Shown here: positions 1 through 5,729 of the stretch, one piece after another
Numbering within the stretch: position 1 is the first letter of the stretch
How the letters are laid out: every line of letters begins with the position of its first letter
Source: Bacteroidota bacterium
Lineage (GTDB): Bacteria; Bacteroidota; Ignavibacteria; SZUA-365
Reading direction: 5' to 3'
Assembly (NCBI GenBank): GCA_018224345.1
Contig: JAGTUW010000062.1
Coordinates: 1-10,014, forward strand
DNA: 10,014 nucleotides
Program-made: the position numbers and the translations under genes
Notes under the pieces: generated by a model
Database searches by the model: none
What the model was told of the DNA's origin: nothing
The model's input: only the letters and a program-made list of their open reading frames with translations

Positions 1-292
1 GTTCCGTGCCGTCGCCGAGTGCCAGCCATTCGTCCACCGGCGTCCCACCGAGAATATCCTCTTCGATGATACGGCCGACGCGTTCGGGAGTGACTTCCGC
101 ATACAGACGCTTGTCACCATTTTCACCCCGGATCTCCACCAGGGGTTCACGGTAGCACATGCCGATGCAGCCTGTTTCGCGCAATTCAAACGTGCCGGGA
201 TGTTCCCTGAGTTCCTCCTGCAGGGCCTGATACACTTTTGCACCGCCCGCGGAAATGCCACAGGTTCCGAGTCCTACAAATATGGTTTTCAT
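1..292 (-). CDS. NuoF/HydB/HndC-like NAD(P)-linked dehydrogenase or hydrogenase subunit, N-terminal fragment (3' end cut by window edge)
   Basis: Only the first 97 residues are visible; the frame is open to the left edge. They form a thioredoxin-like [2Fe-2S] ferredoxin domain: a GLGTCG start with Cys11, then TGCIGMC giving Cys42 and Cys46, and a closing stretch like 'Y.EV.PERV..IIEE.IL.G.PV' at about residues 69-88. In NuoF-like subunits of soluble hydrogenases and formate dehydrogenases (HydB, HndC) such a domain precedes the FMN/NADH-binding and [4Fe-4S] domains, which would lie outside the window. A short stand-alone HndB-type ferredoxin cannot be excluded. The start ATG (292-290) lies 18 bases after the stop of the NuoE-like gene, with a weak AGG ribosome site upstream. 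Expected role: cytoplasmic electron transfer between NAD(P)H and a partner redox enzyme, together with the upstream NuoE-like subunit. Confidence 0.8.
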   Translation of the reverse strand, partial: MKTIFVGLGTCGISAGGAKVYQALQEELREHPGTFELRETGCIGMCYREPLVEIRGENGDKRLYAEVTPERVGRIIEEDILGGTPVDEWLALGDGTE

Positions 293-310
293 GTGTGTAC
301 CTATTCCGCG

Positions 311-805
311 TTACTGATCGGTTGCCTTGCTGCGATTCCTGAAATCGCGCATGATTTTTCTGGTCTTTGCCGCTGTCAGACGTCCGAAGACTTCGCCGTT
401 GATGGTCAACACCGGCGCGAGGGAACAGCAGCCGATACAGGCGACGGAGACGAGAGAAAATGACCCGTCTTCGGTGGTTTCCTCGTAATTGATCCCGAGT
501 TCCTCCTGCAGAGTGTCATAGAGCATTTTCACACCGTTGACATGGCAGGCCGTGCCGTTGCAGACCCGGATGATGTTTTTACCGAGGGGGCGCGTGCGGA
601 ACTGCGCATAGAACGTCACCACACCGTAGATTTCCGCGGAGGGAATCCCCGTCACATGGCTGATGTAATGCATCGCTTTTTCCGGAACGTAGCCGTACGT
701 GTCCTGCGCCGATTGCAACAGGGGAATCAACGCTCCCTCGTGGCCGTCGAACTTCCAGAGATCGACGTTGAACTGTTTGAATTCTTCGGTATACGTGTCG
801 TTCAT
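311..805 (-). CDS. NuoE/HydC/HndA-like [2Fe-2S] subunit of a soluble NAD(P)-linked complex
   Basis: A 164-residue protein of the usual NuoE family length (about 160-170). An N-terminal helical bundle (about 15-70, with 'QDTYGYVPEKAMHYIS' and 'EIYGVVTFYAQF') precedes a thioredoxin-fold [2Fe-2S] domain. The four cluster ligands are present in the classical spacing: Cys82 and Cys87 in CNGTACH (C-x4-C), and Cys123 and Cys127 in CIGCC (C-x3-C). The protein relays electrons to the NuoF-like partner encoded 18 bases downstream. With no other complex I genes visible and a NuoF-like partner that starts with its own ferredoxin domain, a soluble hydrogenase or formate dehydrogenase complex is more likely than complex I, but the catalytic subunit is not visible. 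The start at 805 lies 10 bases after the RAM-protein stop and has an AGAGG-type ribosome site, so the three genes probably form one operon. Confidence 0.9.
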   Translation of the reverse strand: MNDTYTEEFKQFNVDLWKFDGHEGALIPLLQSAQDTYGYVPEKAMHYISHVTGIPSAEIYGVVTFYAQFRTRPLGKNIIRVCNGTACHVNGVKMLYDTLQEELGINYEETTEDGSFSLVSVACIGCCSLAPVLTINGEVFGRLTAAKTRKIMRDFRNRSKATDQ

Positions 806-815
806 GTCTCTGCCT

Positions 816-1310
816 CTAAAGTTGGGTGAGGTCTATAATCCAGTCCCGCTTTGCGCGCAGGACACCGTCGAGAGGACGAATATCGCGTTCCACGGCTGCG
901 TCGATCGATTCGAAGCCCGGACCGGTCACGGCGGCGACACAACAATCTCCGCTGAAAGCCAGCGCTCCGACGCGCGGTGTCTCCATCGCGAGCAGCGCCG
1001 CAGCAAGCGCATCGCGGCTTCCGGCATCGATTTCCATGGTCAGCCATGCATTGCATTGCTCCGGGTCAGGTGTGAAACCGCCGCGCCGTTCGTCCTCCAC
1101 CGGACAGAACAGCACATTCTTCACACCGGGCAGGTCACGCAGCGATTGCGAAAGTGCATCATCGGACTGCGTCAGAGTGACGGCGAGATGGTAATGGCCC
1201 TCGACGGCCTGCCATGCGGCGACCCCGGGCAGCGAACGCACGGCCTCGATGCCGGGAAGCAGGTGCTCGACATCGGTGAAACGGACGAATGCATAGGCGG
1301 CAGCATTCAT
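816..1310 (-). CDS. Tandem Lrp/AsnC-type RAM (ligand-binding) domain protein without DNA-binding domain
   Basis: A 164-residue protein that reads as two copies of the beta-alpha-beta-beta-alpha-beta RAM fold of Lrp/AsnC regulators, at about residues 4-71 and 86-162. Corresponding parts align by eye: 'LPGVAAWQAVEGHYHLAVTLT' and 'TPRVGALAFSGDCCVAAVTG' as the central beta pair, and 'LPGVKNVLFCPVED' and 'LDGVLRAKRDWIID' as the closing strand. There is no helix-turn-helix, so it is unlikely to bind DNA by itself. RAM domains are known to bind amino acids or other small effectors at dimer interfaces; here the two copies could form an intramolecular dimer (inference). The start at 1310 is supported by a strong AGGAAGG site five bases upstream. 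It is the first gene of the leftward redox operon, 10 bases ahead of the NuoE-like gene, so a sensory or assembly role for that complex is possible but unproven. Confidence 0.72.
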   Translation of the reverse strand: MNAAAYAFVRFTDVEHLLPGIEAVRSLPGVAAWQAVEGHYHLAVTLTQSDDALSQSLRDLPGVKNVLFCPVEDERRGGFTPDPEQCNAWLTMEIDAGSRDALAAALLAMETPRVGALAFSGDCCVAAVTGPGFESIDAAVERDIRPLDGVLRAKRDWIIDLTQL

Positions 1311-1393
1311 GATACCTTCCTGTGTTTGTGTGCAAAGGAGAACTGAGTGAGGGAAATTATGTGAAAGGCGGCGATACGGTGGTTGTCGGAGGG

Positions 1394-1422
1394 CATATAT
1401 TGGTCACAATCGACGGGTTCAA
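1394..1422 (-). promoter_or_regulatory. Candidate sigma70-like promoter for the RAM/nuoE/nuoF operon
   Basis: On the minus strand TTGAAC (1422-1417) and TATATG (1399-1394) are separated by exactly 17 bases, each matching four of six consensus positions. Transcription would start near 1387 and leave a leader of about 75 bases before the ATG at 1310. Found by eye only; sigma factors of this group may prefer a different -10 element. Confidence 0.35.
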
Positions 1423-1456
1423 CGGAATATGAAGTGCCTGTGCGCGGTGCCGGAAC

Positions 1457-1504
1457 TGTGAATAAAATAATCGGATACCAAGACCGGGAATGACTTTATT
1501 CACA
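1457..1504. repeat. 10-bp perfect inverted repeat in the 248-base gap 1311-1558
   Basis: TGTGAATAAA at 1457-1466 is the exact reverse complement of TTTATTCACA at 1495-1504, with 28 bases between. It lies after the end of the glycosylase gene and about 35 bases upstream of the candidate -35 box at 1417-1422, so it could be a two-half-site operator, an activator site or a weak terminator stem. The rest of the gap is AT-richer than the neighbouring genes and shows no gene. Confidence 0.45.
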
Positions 1505-1558
1505 CCATCAAAATTAACGGCTGGCACACTTATATGCAAACCACAAAGAAATATTTCC

Positions 1559-2161
1559 TCATTTCCGCTCTCCGGATGGCCGTGCGCGTGAGACCCAGGG
1601 GGAGGAGGCAATGAAGTAGCGCCATGGGAGTTCGCGACCGAGGGTGATTCCGATTCGGGAGCTGCGCTGCAGTTCGCCGTCAGGGACGACGGGGGCGTCA
1701 AGGATGCCGGCGACAGAACCGTCGAGGAAGATGCCGTTTTCCTCGCGACCGATCGCCAGCGCCTGGCAGAGTTTTGCCGGACCATCGGCCAGACCCCGAT
1801 CCGGTTTGTCGCCCTTACGATGCTGTCGCATGATCTCAATCCCCTCCAGTGGTTCGATCGCCCGTATCAACACAGCGGCGCCAATGCCCTCTTCTTCGGT
1901 GACGACATTCATGCAGAAATGCATTCCATAGGTGAAATACACATAGAGATGACCGCCCGCACGGAACATGACTTCGTTACGGGCCGTCGGTCCGTTGCGG
2001 CAGTGACAGGAGGCGTCACCGTGCTGATGATAGGCCTCCACCTCGACGATACGACCGCTGAGTGTCGTGGCATCGAGACGACGCACGAGGGTTTTGCCGA
2101 GCAACTCGCGCGCTACGGTGAGTGTGGGCCGCAGATAGAAGTCAGGAGGCAAGAAGGTCAT
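1559..2161 (-). CDS. mpg: Alkyladenine (3-methyladenine) DNA glycosylase, AAG/Mpg family
   Basis: A 200-residue protein of normal bacterial AAG length. It removes alkylated or deaminated purines (3-methyladenine, hypoxanthine) from DNA and starts base excision repair. The family signature is complete: 'GRIVEVEAY' carries the catalytic Glu42 and the intercalating Tyr44 (human Glu125 and Tyr127), His53 corresponds to human His136, 'TARN' follows, and 'YVYFTYGMHFCMN' gives Tyr78 and Asn85 (human Tyr162 and Asn169). 'RAIEPLEGIEIM' and 'DGPAKLCQAL' are also typical. The ATG (2161-2159) overlaps the stop of the cytochrome gene in an ATGA, so translation is probably coupled. It is the last gene of the leftward unit that begins at 3340. 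The C-terminal few residues after 'PWVSR' are generic. Confidence 0.95.
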   Translation of the reverse strand: MTFLPPDFYLRPTLTVARELLGKTLVRRLDATTLSGRIVEVEAYHQHGDASCHCRNGPTARNEVMFRAGGHLYVYFTYGMHFCMNVVTEEEGIGAAVLIRAIEPLEGIEIMRQHRKGDKPDRGLADGPAKLCQALAIGREENGIFLDGSVAGILDAPVVPDGELQRSSRIGITLGRELPWRYFIASSPWVSRARPSGERK

Positions 2162-2919
2162 TGCCGTGCGACGAAGGCTTTCACATCGGCGATGTCCTGA
2201 TCGCTGAGTTTGTTGCGGGAGAAAAACGGCATGCCGTCCTCACCTGCACGCACGACCGCCGGGAGACGGTCGACCTTGCGTTTGAGTATACGCTTGGCCG
2301 GAGCGATGCCATGGTCGTGGCAGGATGCGCAGGCCATATCGTACACCCGTTCCCCGCGCTGCTGATCACCGCGTAGTTTTTCAATCGGTGCGAGCGCTTG
2401 TTCGAACGTTTCCTTTTCGAAATCCGGATCCCCGGGCCAGGTGACGGCGGTCCAGTTCAGCATCGGGATCTGCTCGTCGGGAGAGATGTACTCATAGAAG
2501 GCTATCAGCGCCGCCGCTTCCTCCTCGCTGAGTGCCGTTTCTATACCCGCGCCGCGTTCCTGAAACTGCCAGGCGCATTTCGCGGCACCGGCGCCGGTGT
2601 GTCGCAACGCAGCACCTGTGAATTCACCATTCCATGCATGTGCGCGCGCATGTGCACCGAGTATTGAATGTCCCGGACGGATACGCCCGTCGGGATTCCT
2701 GTCCTCATCAAAATCAGCGTGGCAATCAATGCAGGCCACACCGGTCTCGCCGAAATCCCGGTCACGGAAAATTTCCTGCCCTTTTTCCGCCAGACGTTCC
2801 ATTGCCACAACTTCCGCGCTCCCCCGTGTATCGATCTCCGGGGACTCTCTCCCACCACAGGCAGCCGACAGCCATAACGAGACGAAGATCAGTGACAACG
2901 ATATTCTGCGTGCAAACAT
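2158..2919 (-). CDS. Diheme cytochrome c lipoprotein
   Basis: A 253-residue exported protein. The N-terminus has Arg4-Arg5, a hydrophobic stretch (6-17) and a lipobox-like SAAC ending at Cys21, so it is probably a lipoprotein facing the periplasm. Two c-type heme sites are visible: CIDCH at 63-67 and CASCH at 197-201. The second domain has the usual Met ligand in 'GMPFF' (Met230), followed by 'LSDQDIADVKAFV', a typical cytochrome c C-terminal helix. The first domain lacks an obvious Met ligand; Cys115 in 'AAKCAW', before 'LSEEEAAALIAFYEYI', could be an axial ligand as in SoxA/TsdA-type cytochromes (inference). The frame is open upstream to 3039, but the start at 2919 gives the signal peptide and follows an AAGGAAGG site. 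Its electron partner is unknown. It lies between a Cys-rich membrane protein gene and mpg. Confidence 0.85.
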   Translation of the reverse strand: MFARRISLSLIFVSLWLSAACGGRESPEIDTRGSAEVVAMERLAEKGQEIFRDRDFGETGVACIDCHADFDEDRNPDGRIRPGHSILGAHARAHAWNGEFTGAALRHTGAGAAKCAWQFQERGAGIETALSEEEAAALIAFYEYISPDEQIPMLNWTAVTWPGDPDFEKETFEQALAPIEKLRGDQQRGERVYDMACASCHDHGIAPAKRILKRKVDRLPAVVRAGEDGMPFFSRNKLSDQDIADVKAFVARQ

Positions 2920-2980
2920 GTTCCTTCCTTTCAATCCAGTGTCAATACGTTCGAGCAACAATCCGCCACTGCGCCTGCGA

Positions 2981-3340
2981 TCATTCCGGTTCCCACAATT
3001 CTCCCTCACAGGGGATGTGATCTTCGCTGACGTGTTCATCGAGCTTCGAGCAGAGCACGCCAGTCGGTTCGAAATACTTGCAGGTCGAACACAGTGTGCC
3101 GTCCATCACCGCAAGCGTCTCCTCCCGGTAGATGCGATACTGTACCTGCATGGGATGCACCACCGCGGCGTAGAGCATGACGAGCGTGATGATGGCCCAG
3201 GTGGAGTAATCAATCCAGCGTACGTATTCGGCAAAAAGCAGCGAGACCCCGATGACCAGTGCCATGCGGAAAATTCCCCAGCTGACAATACTGCCGATAG
3301 TGTTACGATACCGATTTTCCGCGCTTTCAGAAGAGGACAT
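2981..3340 (-). CDS. Small two-helix membrane protein with C-terminal four-cysteine motif
   Basis: I do not recognise the family. From the start at 3340 the protein has 119 residues. Two hydrophobic segments (about 17-40, 'SWGIFRMALVIGVSLLFAEY', and about 47-66, 'TWAIITLVMLYAAVVHPM') form a likely helical hairpin in the inner membrane. The tail holds Cys84, Cys87, Cys97 and Cys111 ('CSTCKYF', 'GVLCSKLDEHV', 'IPCEGELWEP'), a spacing that would suit a zinc or iron-sulfur site. The frame is open back to 3463, but the upstream residues look like non-coding sequence and the ATG at 3340 is preceded closely by AGGA; the start is therefore not certain. It is the first gene of the unit containing the cytochrome (61-base gap) and mpg, so a redox or membrane-anchor role is possible. 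Confidence 0.65.
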   Translation of the reverse strand: MSSSESAENRYRNTIGSIVSWGIFRMALVIGVSLLFAEYVRWIDYSTWAIITLVMLYAAVVHPMQVQYRIYREETLAVMDGTLCSTCKYFEPTGVLCSKLDEHVSEDHIPCEGELWEPE

Positions 3341-3443
3341 TTCCTGGGCTCTTTCGCTGTTTATTGCATTATGATTGTGTAAATTACAGATTACTGCAAT
3401 GTGATGCATGATGATTTCATAACAAAGTACGGAATCCGTCACG
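3341..3443. promoter_or_regulatory. Divergent intergenic region with palindrome (candidate operator and promoters)
   Basis: This AT-rich gap separates the leftward unit starting at 3340 and the rightward unit starting at 3444, so it should carry both promoters. It contains the palindrome TGTAA-A-TTACA at 3378-3388, framed by ATTGCA (3363-3368) and its complement TGCAAT (3395-3400), nearly concentric with it. A CATAAT-like -10 element is present on the minus strand near 3368-3373, but no well-spaced -35 was found for either direction. Confidence 0.4.
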
Positions 3444-4313
3444 ATGCCCCTGTTCAAGCGCACATCCCCTCACCCCTGGCAACCATTGTGGAGACACGAT
3501 GCAGGGGCGATGCTGTGGTCGGTAAAATTCTCGGGTGACGGACGCATACTCGGAGAGGTGCGTGACCTCGAGGCACGGCAGGCGAACTATTTCTGCTGCG
3601 ATGAACATGACGGCCACCTGTGGTGGAGCGGACTGCACGCGGAACACGCATGGTGGGTGGGCATCGAGGATATCGATGCAGGACGCTTCTACCTGCATGG
3701 ATTCCGCAAACCTGACATGCCACAGCATCTGGGCATCTACGCCTACAATCTCGACAGTGCCGCTCCACTCTGGCGGAATGAACAATACGCCTTTCTATTC
3801 GCGTTTGATGGCGAGGTGTATGCTTCACAGGATCGTTTCGACGGCAGGCATGTCGTGCACCTTTCTCCTGAAGATGGCAGCGTTGTGGAAGAACTGGGCA
3901 CGGACAACGAACGCGTTCATGCCATGCGTATGGAACTCAACACACGCGATCCTTTCGCGGGTTATCGCTATCCGGAGCATTTCGATCAGGCGCATTCTGC
4001 TTATGCGATGCTGCGGGAACAGGTGCATTCCGTGGTCGATCCCGCGTCCGTACGCGGACAACTCGATGTGCTCTGCGAAAACGACCTGCTGCTGCTGTCA
4101 TGGCATGAGACGACAAAAGAAGAAGGTACGCTTCTGCAACAGGTCTTCCACGCCATGAATCTCCGTGACGACAGAACACTCTTCCGTGACACCATCGTCG
4201 AGTCGGCACGCGCGCCGGCCATAGACTCCTTCTTTATTAAGGATACGACGCTCTACTATGTAAAAAATTACCGTATTCTCACCGCTCACGATATCAACGG
4301 AGTACCTGCATGA
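3444..4313 (+). CDS. Uncharacterised protein, DUF4905-like
   Basis: A 289-residue soluble protein without signal peptide or membrane segment. Tryptophan- and tyrosine-rich blocks such as 'LWSVKFSGDGRILGEVRD', 'HAWWVGIEDID', 'YLHGFRKPDMPQHLGIYAYN' and 'YAFLFAFDGEVYASQDRFDG' suggest repeated beta-sheet blades (beta-propeller-like). They match my memory of the DUF4905 family, known chiefly from Bacteroidota and without assigned function; this assignment is from recall only. The last 120 residues are more helical and charged. The ATG at 3444 has no convincing ribosome site (only GGA about 10 bases upstream). Its stop overlaps the start of the YjbQ gene in an ATGA, so the two are probably translated together at the head of the rightward operon. 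Confidence 0.7.
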   Translation: MPLFKRTSPHPWQPLWRHDAGAMLWSVKFSGDGRILGEVRDLEARQANYFCCDEHDGHLWWSGLHAEHAWWVGIEDIDAGRFYLHGFRKPDMPQHLGIYAYNLDSAAPLWRNEQYAFLFAFDGEVYASQDRFDGRHVVHLSPEDGSVVEELGTDNERVHAMRMELNTRDPFAGYRYPEHFDQAHSAYAMLREQVHSVVDPASVRGQLDVLCENDLLLLSWHETTKEEGTLLQQVFHAMNLRDDRTLFRDTIVESARAPAIDSFFIKDTTLYYVKNYRILTAHDINGVPA

Positions 4314-4729
4314 CCATCGTCAATGATTCCCTCAGTATCGAGACACGCGGCGAAGGAGACATGATCGATCTGACCAACCGTCTCACGTTGCTGCTACAGA
4401 AATACAAAATGAAAACAGGTCAGATGCTGGTGTTCGTCGCGGGATCCACGGCTTCCATCACAACCATCGAGTACGAACCGGGGCTGAAAAAGGATTTCAC
4501 CCTGCTCATGGAGCGGCTGATTCCGCGCAATGCCCGCTACTTTCACGAGGAAACGTGGAATGACGGGAACGGACATTCCCATGTCCGCGCCTCCCTGCTC
4601 GGTCCGAGCATCACCATCCCCTTCGGCGGCGGCAAGTTGCTGCTCGGTACCTGGCAGCAGGTCGTGCTCATCGATTACGACAACCGCCCGCGTTCGCGTG
4701 AACTCGTGGTACAATTCATCGGAGAATAA
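4310..4729 (+). CDS. yjbQ: YjbQ/UPF0047 family protein (secondary thiamine-phosphate synthase-like)
   Basis: A 139-residue protein of exactly the family's usual length. The conserved core is intact: 'VFVAGSTASITTIEYEPGL' (41-59), 'DGNGHSHVRASLLGPSITIPF' in two parts (Asp85-Gly86-Asn87-Gly88-His89-Ser90-His91 and Arg93-Phe105), 'LLLGTWQQVVLID' (110-122) and 'DNRPR' (124-128). The histidines and aspartates of the DGNGHSH block form the likely metal site. Family members restore thiamine synthesis in E. coli thiE mutants at low efficiency, hence the name 'secondary thiamine-phosphate synthase', but the physiological reaction is not settled. The gene starts within the stop codon of the DUF4905-like gene and ends 9 bases before kdsD. 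Confidence 0.93.
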   Translation: MTIVNDSLSIETRGEGDMIDLTNRLTLLLQKYKMKTGQMLVFVAGSTASITTIEYEPGLKKDFTLLMERLIPRNARYFHEETWNDGNGHSHVRASLLGPSITIPFGGGKLLLGTWQQVVLIDYDNRPRSRELVVQFIGE

Positions 4730-4738
4730 CGAAAGCCC

Positions 4739-5716
4739 ATGCGTTCCGAGGAAATCATACAGTTCGGGCGCGATGTGATACGCATCGAAGCCGAAGCAGT
4801 CGCCGCCCTCCATGACAGAATCGGTGAGGAGTTCGCCCGTGCAGTCGAAATGCTGTTCCGGTCCCGCGGTCGCGTCATTGTAGCCGGCACAGGAAAAAGC
4901 GGTCTGATCGCGAGAAAAATCGTCGCGACGATGAACAGCACCGGCACTCCTGCAATTTACCTCCATCCGTCTGACGCCATTCATGGCGACCTCGGCATGG
5001 TGCGCAGCGAGGATGTCGTGCTGTTGATTTCGAAGAGCGGCGTGACAGAGGAACTCAAACTGATTCTTCCGATTTTTGCGCGCATCGGTGTGAAAATCAT
5101 TTCCATACTCGGAAACGACGGCCCCTCCTCGCTTTCCGATCACAGCGATATCGTGCTCGATGCCGGCGTCCGCGAAGAGGCCTGTCCCCATAACCTCGCG
5201 CCGACAGCATCGACAACCGTCGCGCTGGCGCTGGGCGATGCGCTGGCTGTCGCGCTGCTGAACATGCGGGAGTTCGGTCCGGAAGATTTCGCGCTCTTTC
5301 ACCCCGGCGGCAGTCTCGGCAAACGACTGCTGTTGCGTGTCAATGAGATCATGGCAACAGGCGACAGTATGCCTGTCGTTCATCAGGCGGTCGCGCTCAA
5401 GGACGCCATATTGGAAATCACCTCCAAGCGCCTCGGTGCGACCTGTGTCGTTGACGACGACGGTCTGCTCGTGGGGATCATCACCGATGGCGATCTTCGG
5501 CGTCTCCTCGAGCGGGATACCGATATGACGCATCTTCTCGCCGTCGATGTCATGAGCACACAACCGAAGACCATTCTTCCCACCACGCTTGCATCGGTAG
5601 CGTTGACTTTGATGGAACGACACAAGATCATGCAACTGATGGTTGCTGACCGGGACAGCCGTCCTCTGGGGATCGTACACATGCACGATCTGGTGCAACT
5701 GGGATTGGGACAATAA
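4739..5716 (+). CDS. kdsD: D-arabinose-5-phosphate isomerase (KdsD/KpsF/GutQ family)
   Basis: A 325-residue protein, like E. coli KdsD (328). It converts ribulose-5-phosphate to arabinose-5-phosphate, the first committed step toward Kdo for lipopolysaccharide inner core. An N-terminal SIS domain (about 35-175) carries 'AGTGKSGLIARK' with Lys53, 'HPSDAIHGDLGM' with His82, 'ISKSGVTEE' (98-105), 'REEACPHNLAPTAST' with Glu147/148, and 'FHPGGSLGK' with His188; these match the catalytic Lys/Glu/Glu/His set of the family. Two CBS domains follow (about 205-262 and 267-325), the first opening with 'IMATGDSMPVV', the second with 'DVMSTQPKTI'. The gene lies 9 bases after yjbQ and 13 bases before the metH-like gene. 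No other Kdo gene is in view. Confidence 0.95.
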   Translation: MRSEEIIQFGRDVIRIEAEAVAALHDRIGEEFARAVEMLFRSRGRVIVAGTGKSGLIARKIVATMNSTGTPAIYLHPSDAIHGDLGMVRSEDVVLLISKSGVTEELKLILPIFARIGVKIISILGNDGPSSLSDHSDIVLDAGVREEACPHNLAPTASTTVALALGDALAVALLNMREFGPEDFALFHPGGSLGKRLLLRVNEIMATGDSMPVVHQAVALKDAILEITSKRLGATCVVDDDGLLVGIITDGDLRRLLERDTDMTHLLAVDVMSTQPKTILPTTLASVALTLMERHKIMQLMVADRDSRPLGIVHMHDLVQLGLGQ

Positions 5717-5729
5717 AGAAAGGATATTC

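Noticed and set aside
699..1346. 215-codon open frame on the plus strand
   Set aside because: Antisense to the RAM-tandem and NuoE-like genes, which have good ribosome sites and conserved motifs; no domain seen in this frame.
2920..3039. Longer start for the cytochrome gene at 3039
   Set aside because: It would add 40 residues before the signal peptide, overlap the preceding gene and bypass the strong AAGGAAGG site in front of 2919.
2597..3382. 261-codon open frame on the plus strand
   Set aside because: Antisense to the cytochrome and the small membrane protein, whose heme motifs, lipobox and membrane helices support the minus strand.
5643..5729. Longer start for the methyltransferase/reductase gene at 5643
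   Set aside because: It would lie inside kdsD in another frame and add 29 residues unlike the family. The ATG at 5730 has a ribosome site and begins the conserved barrel.
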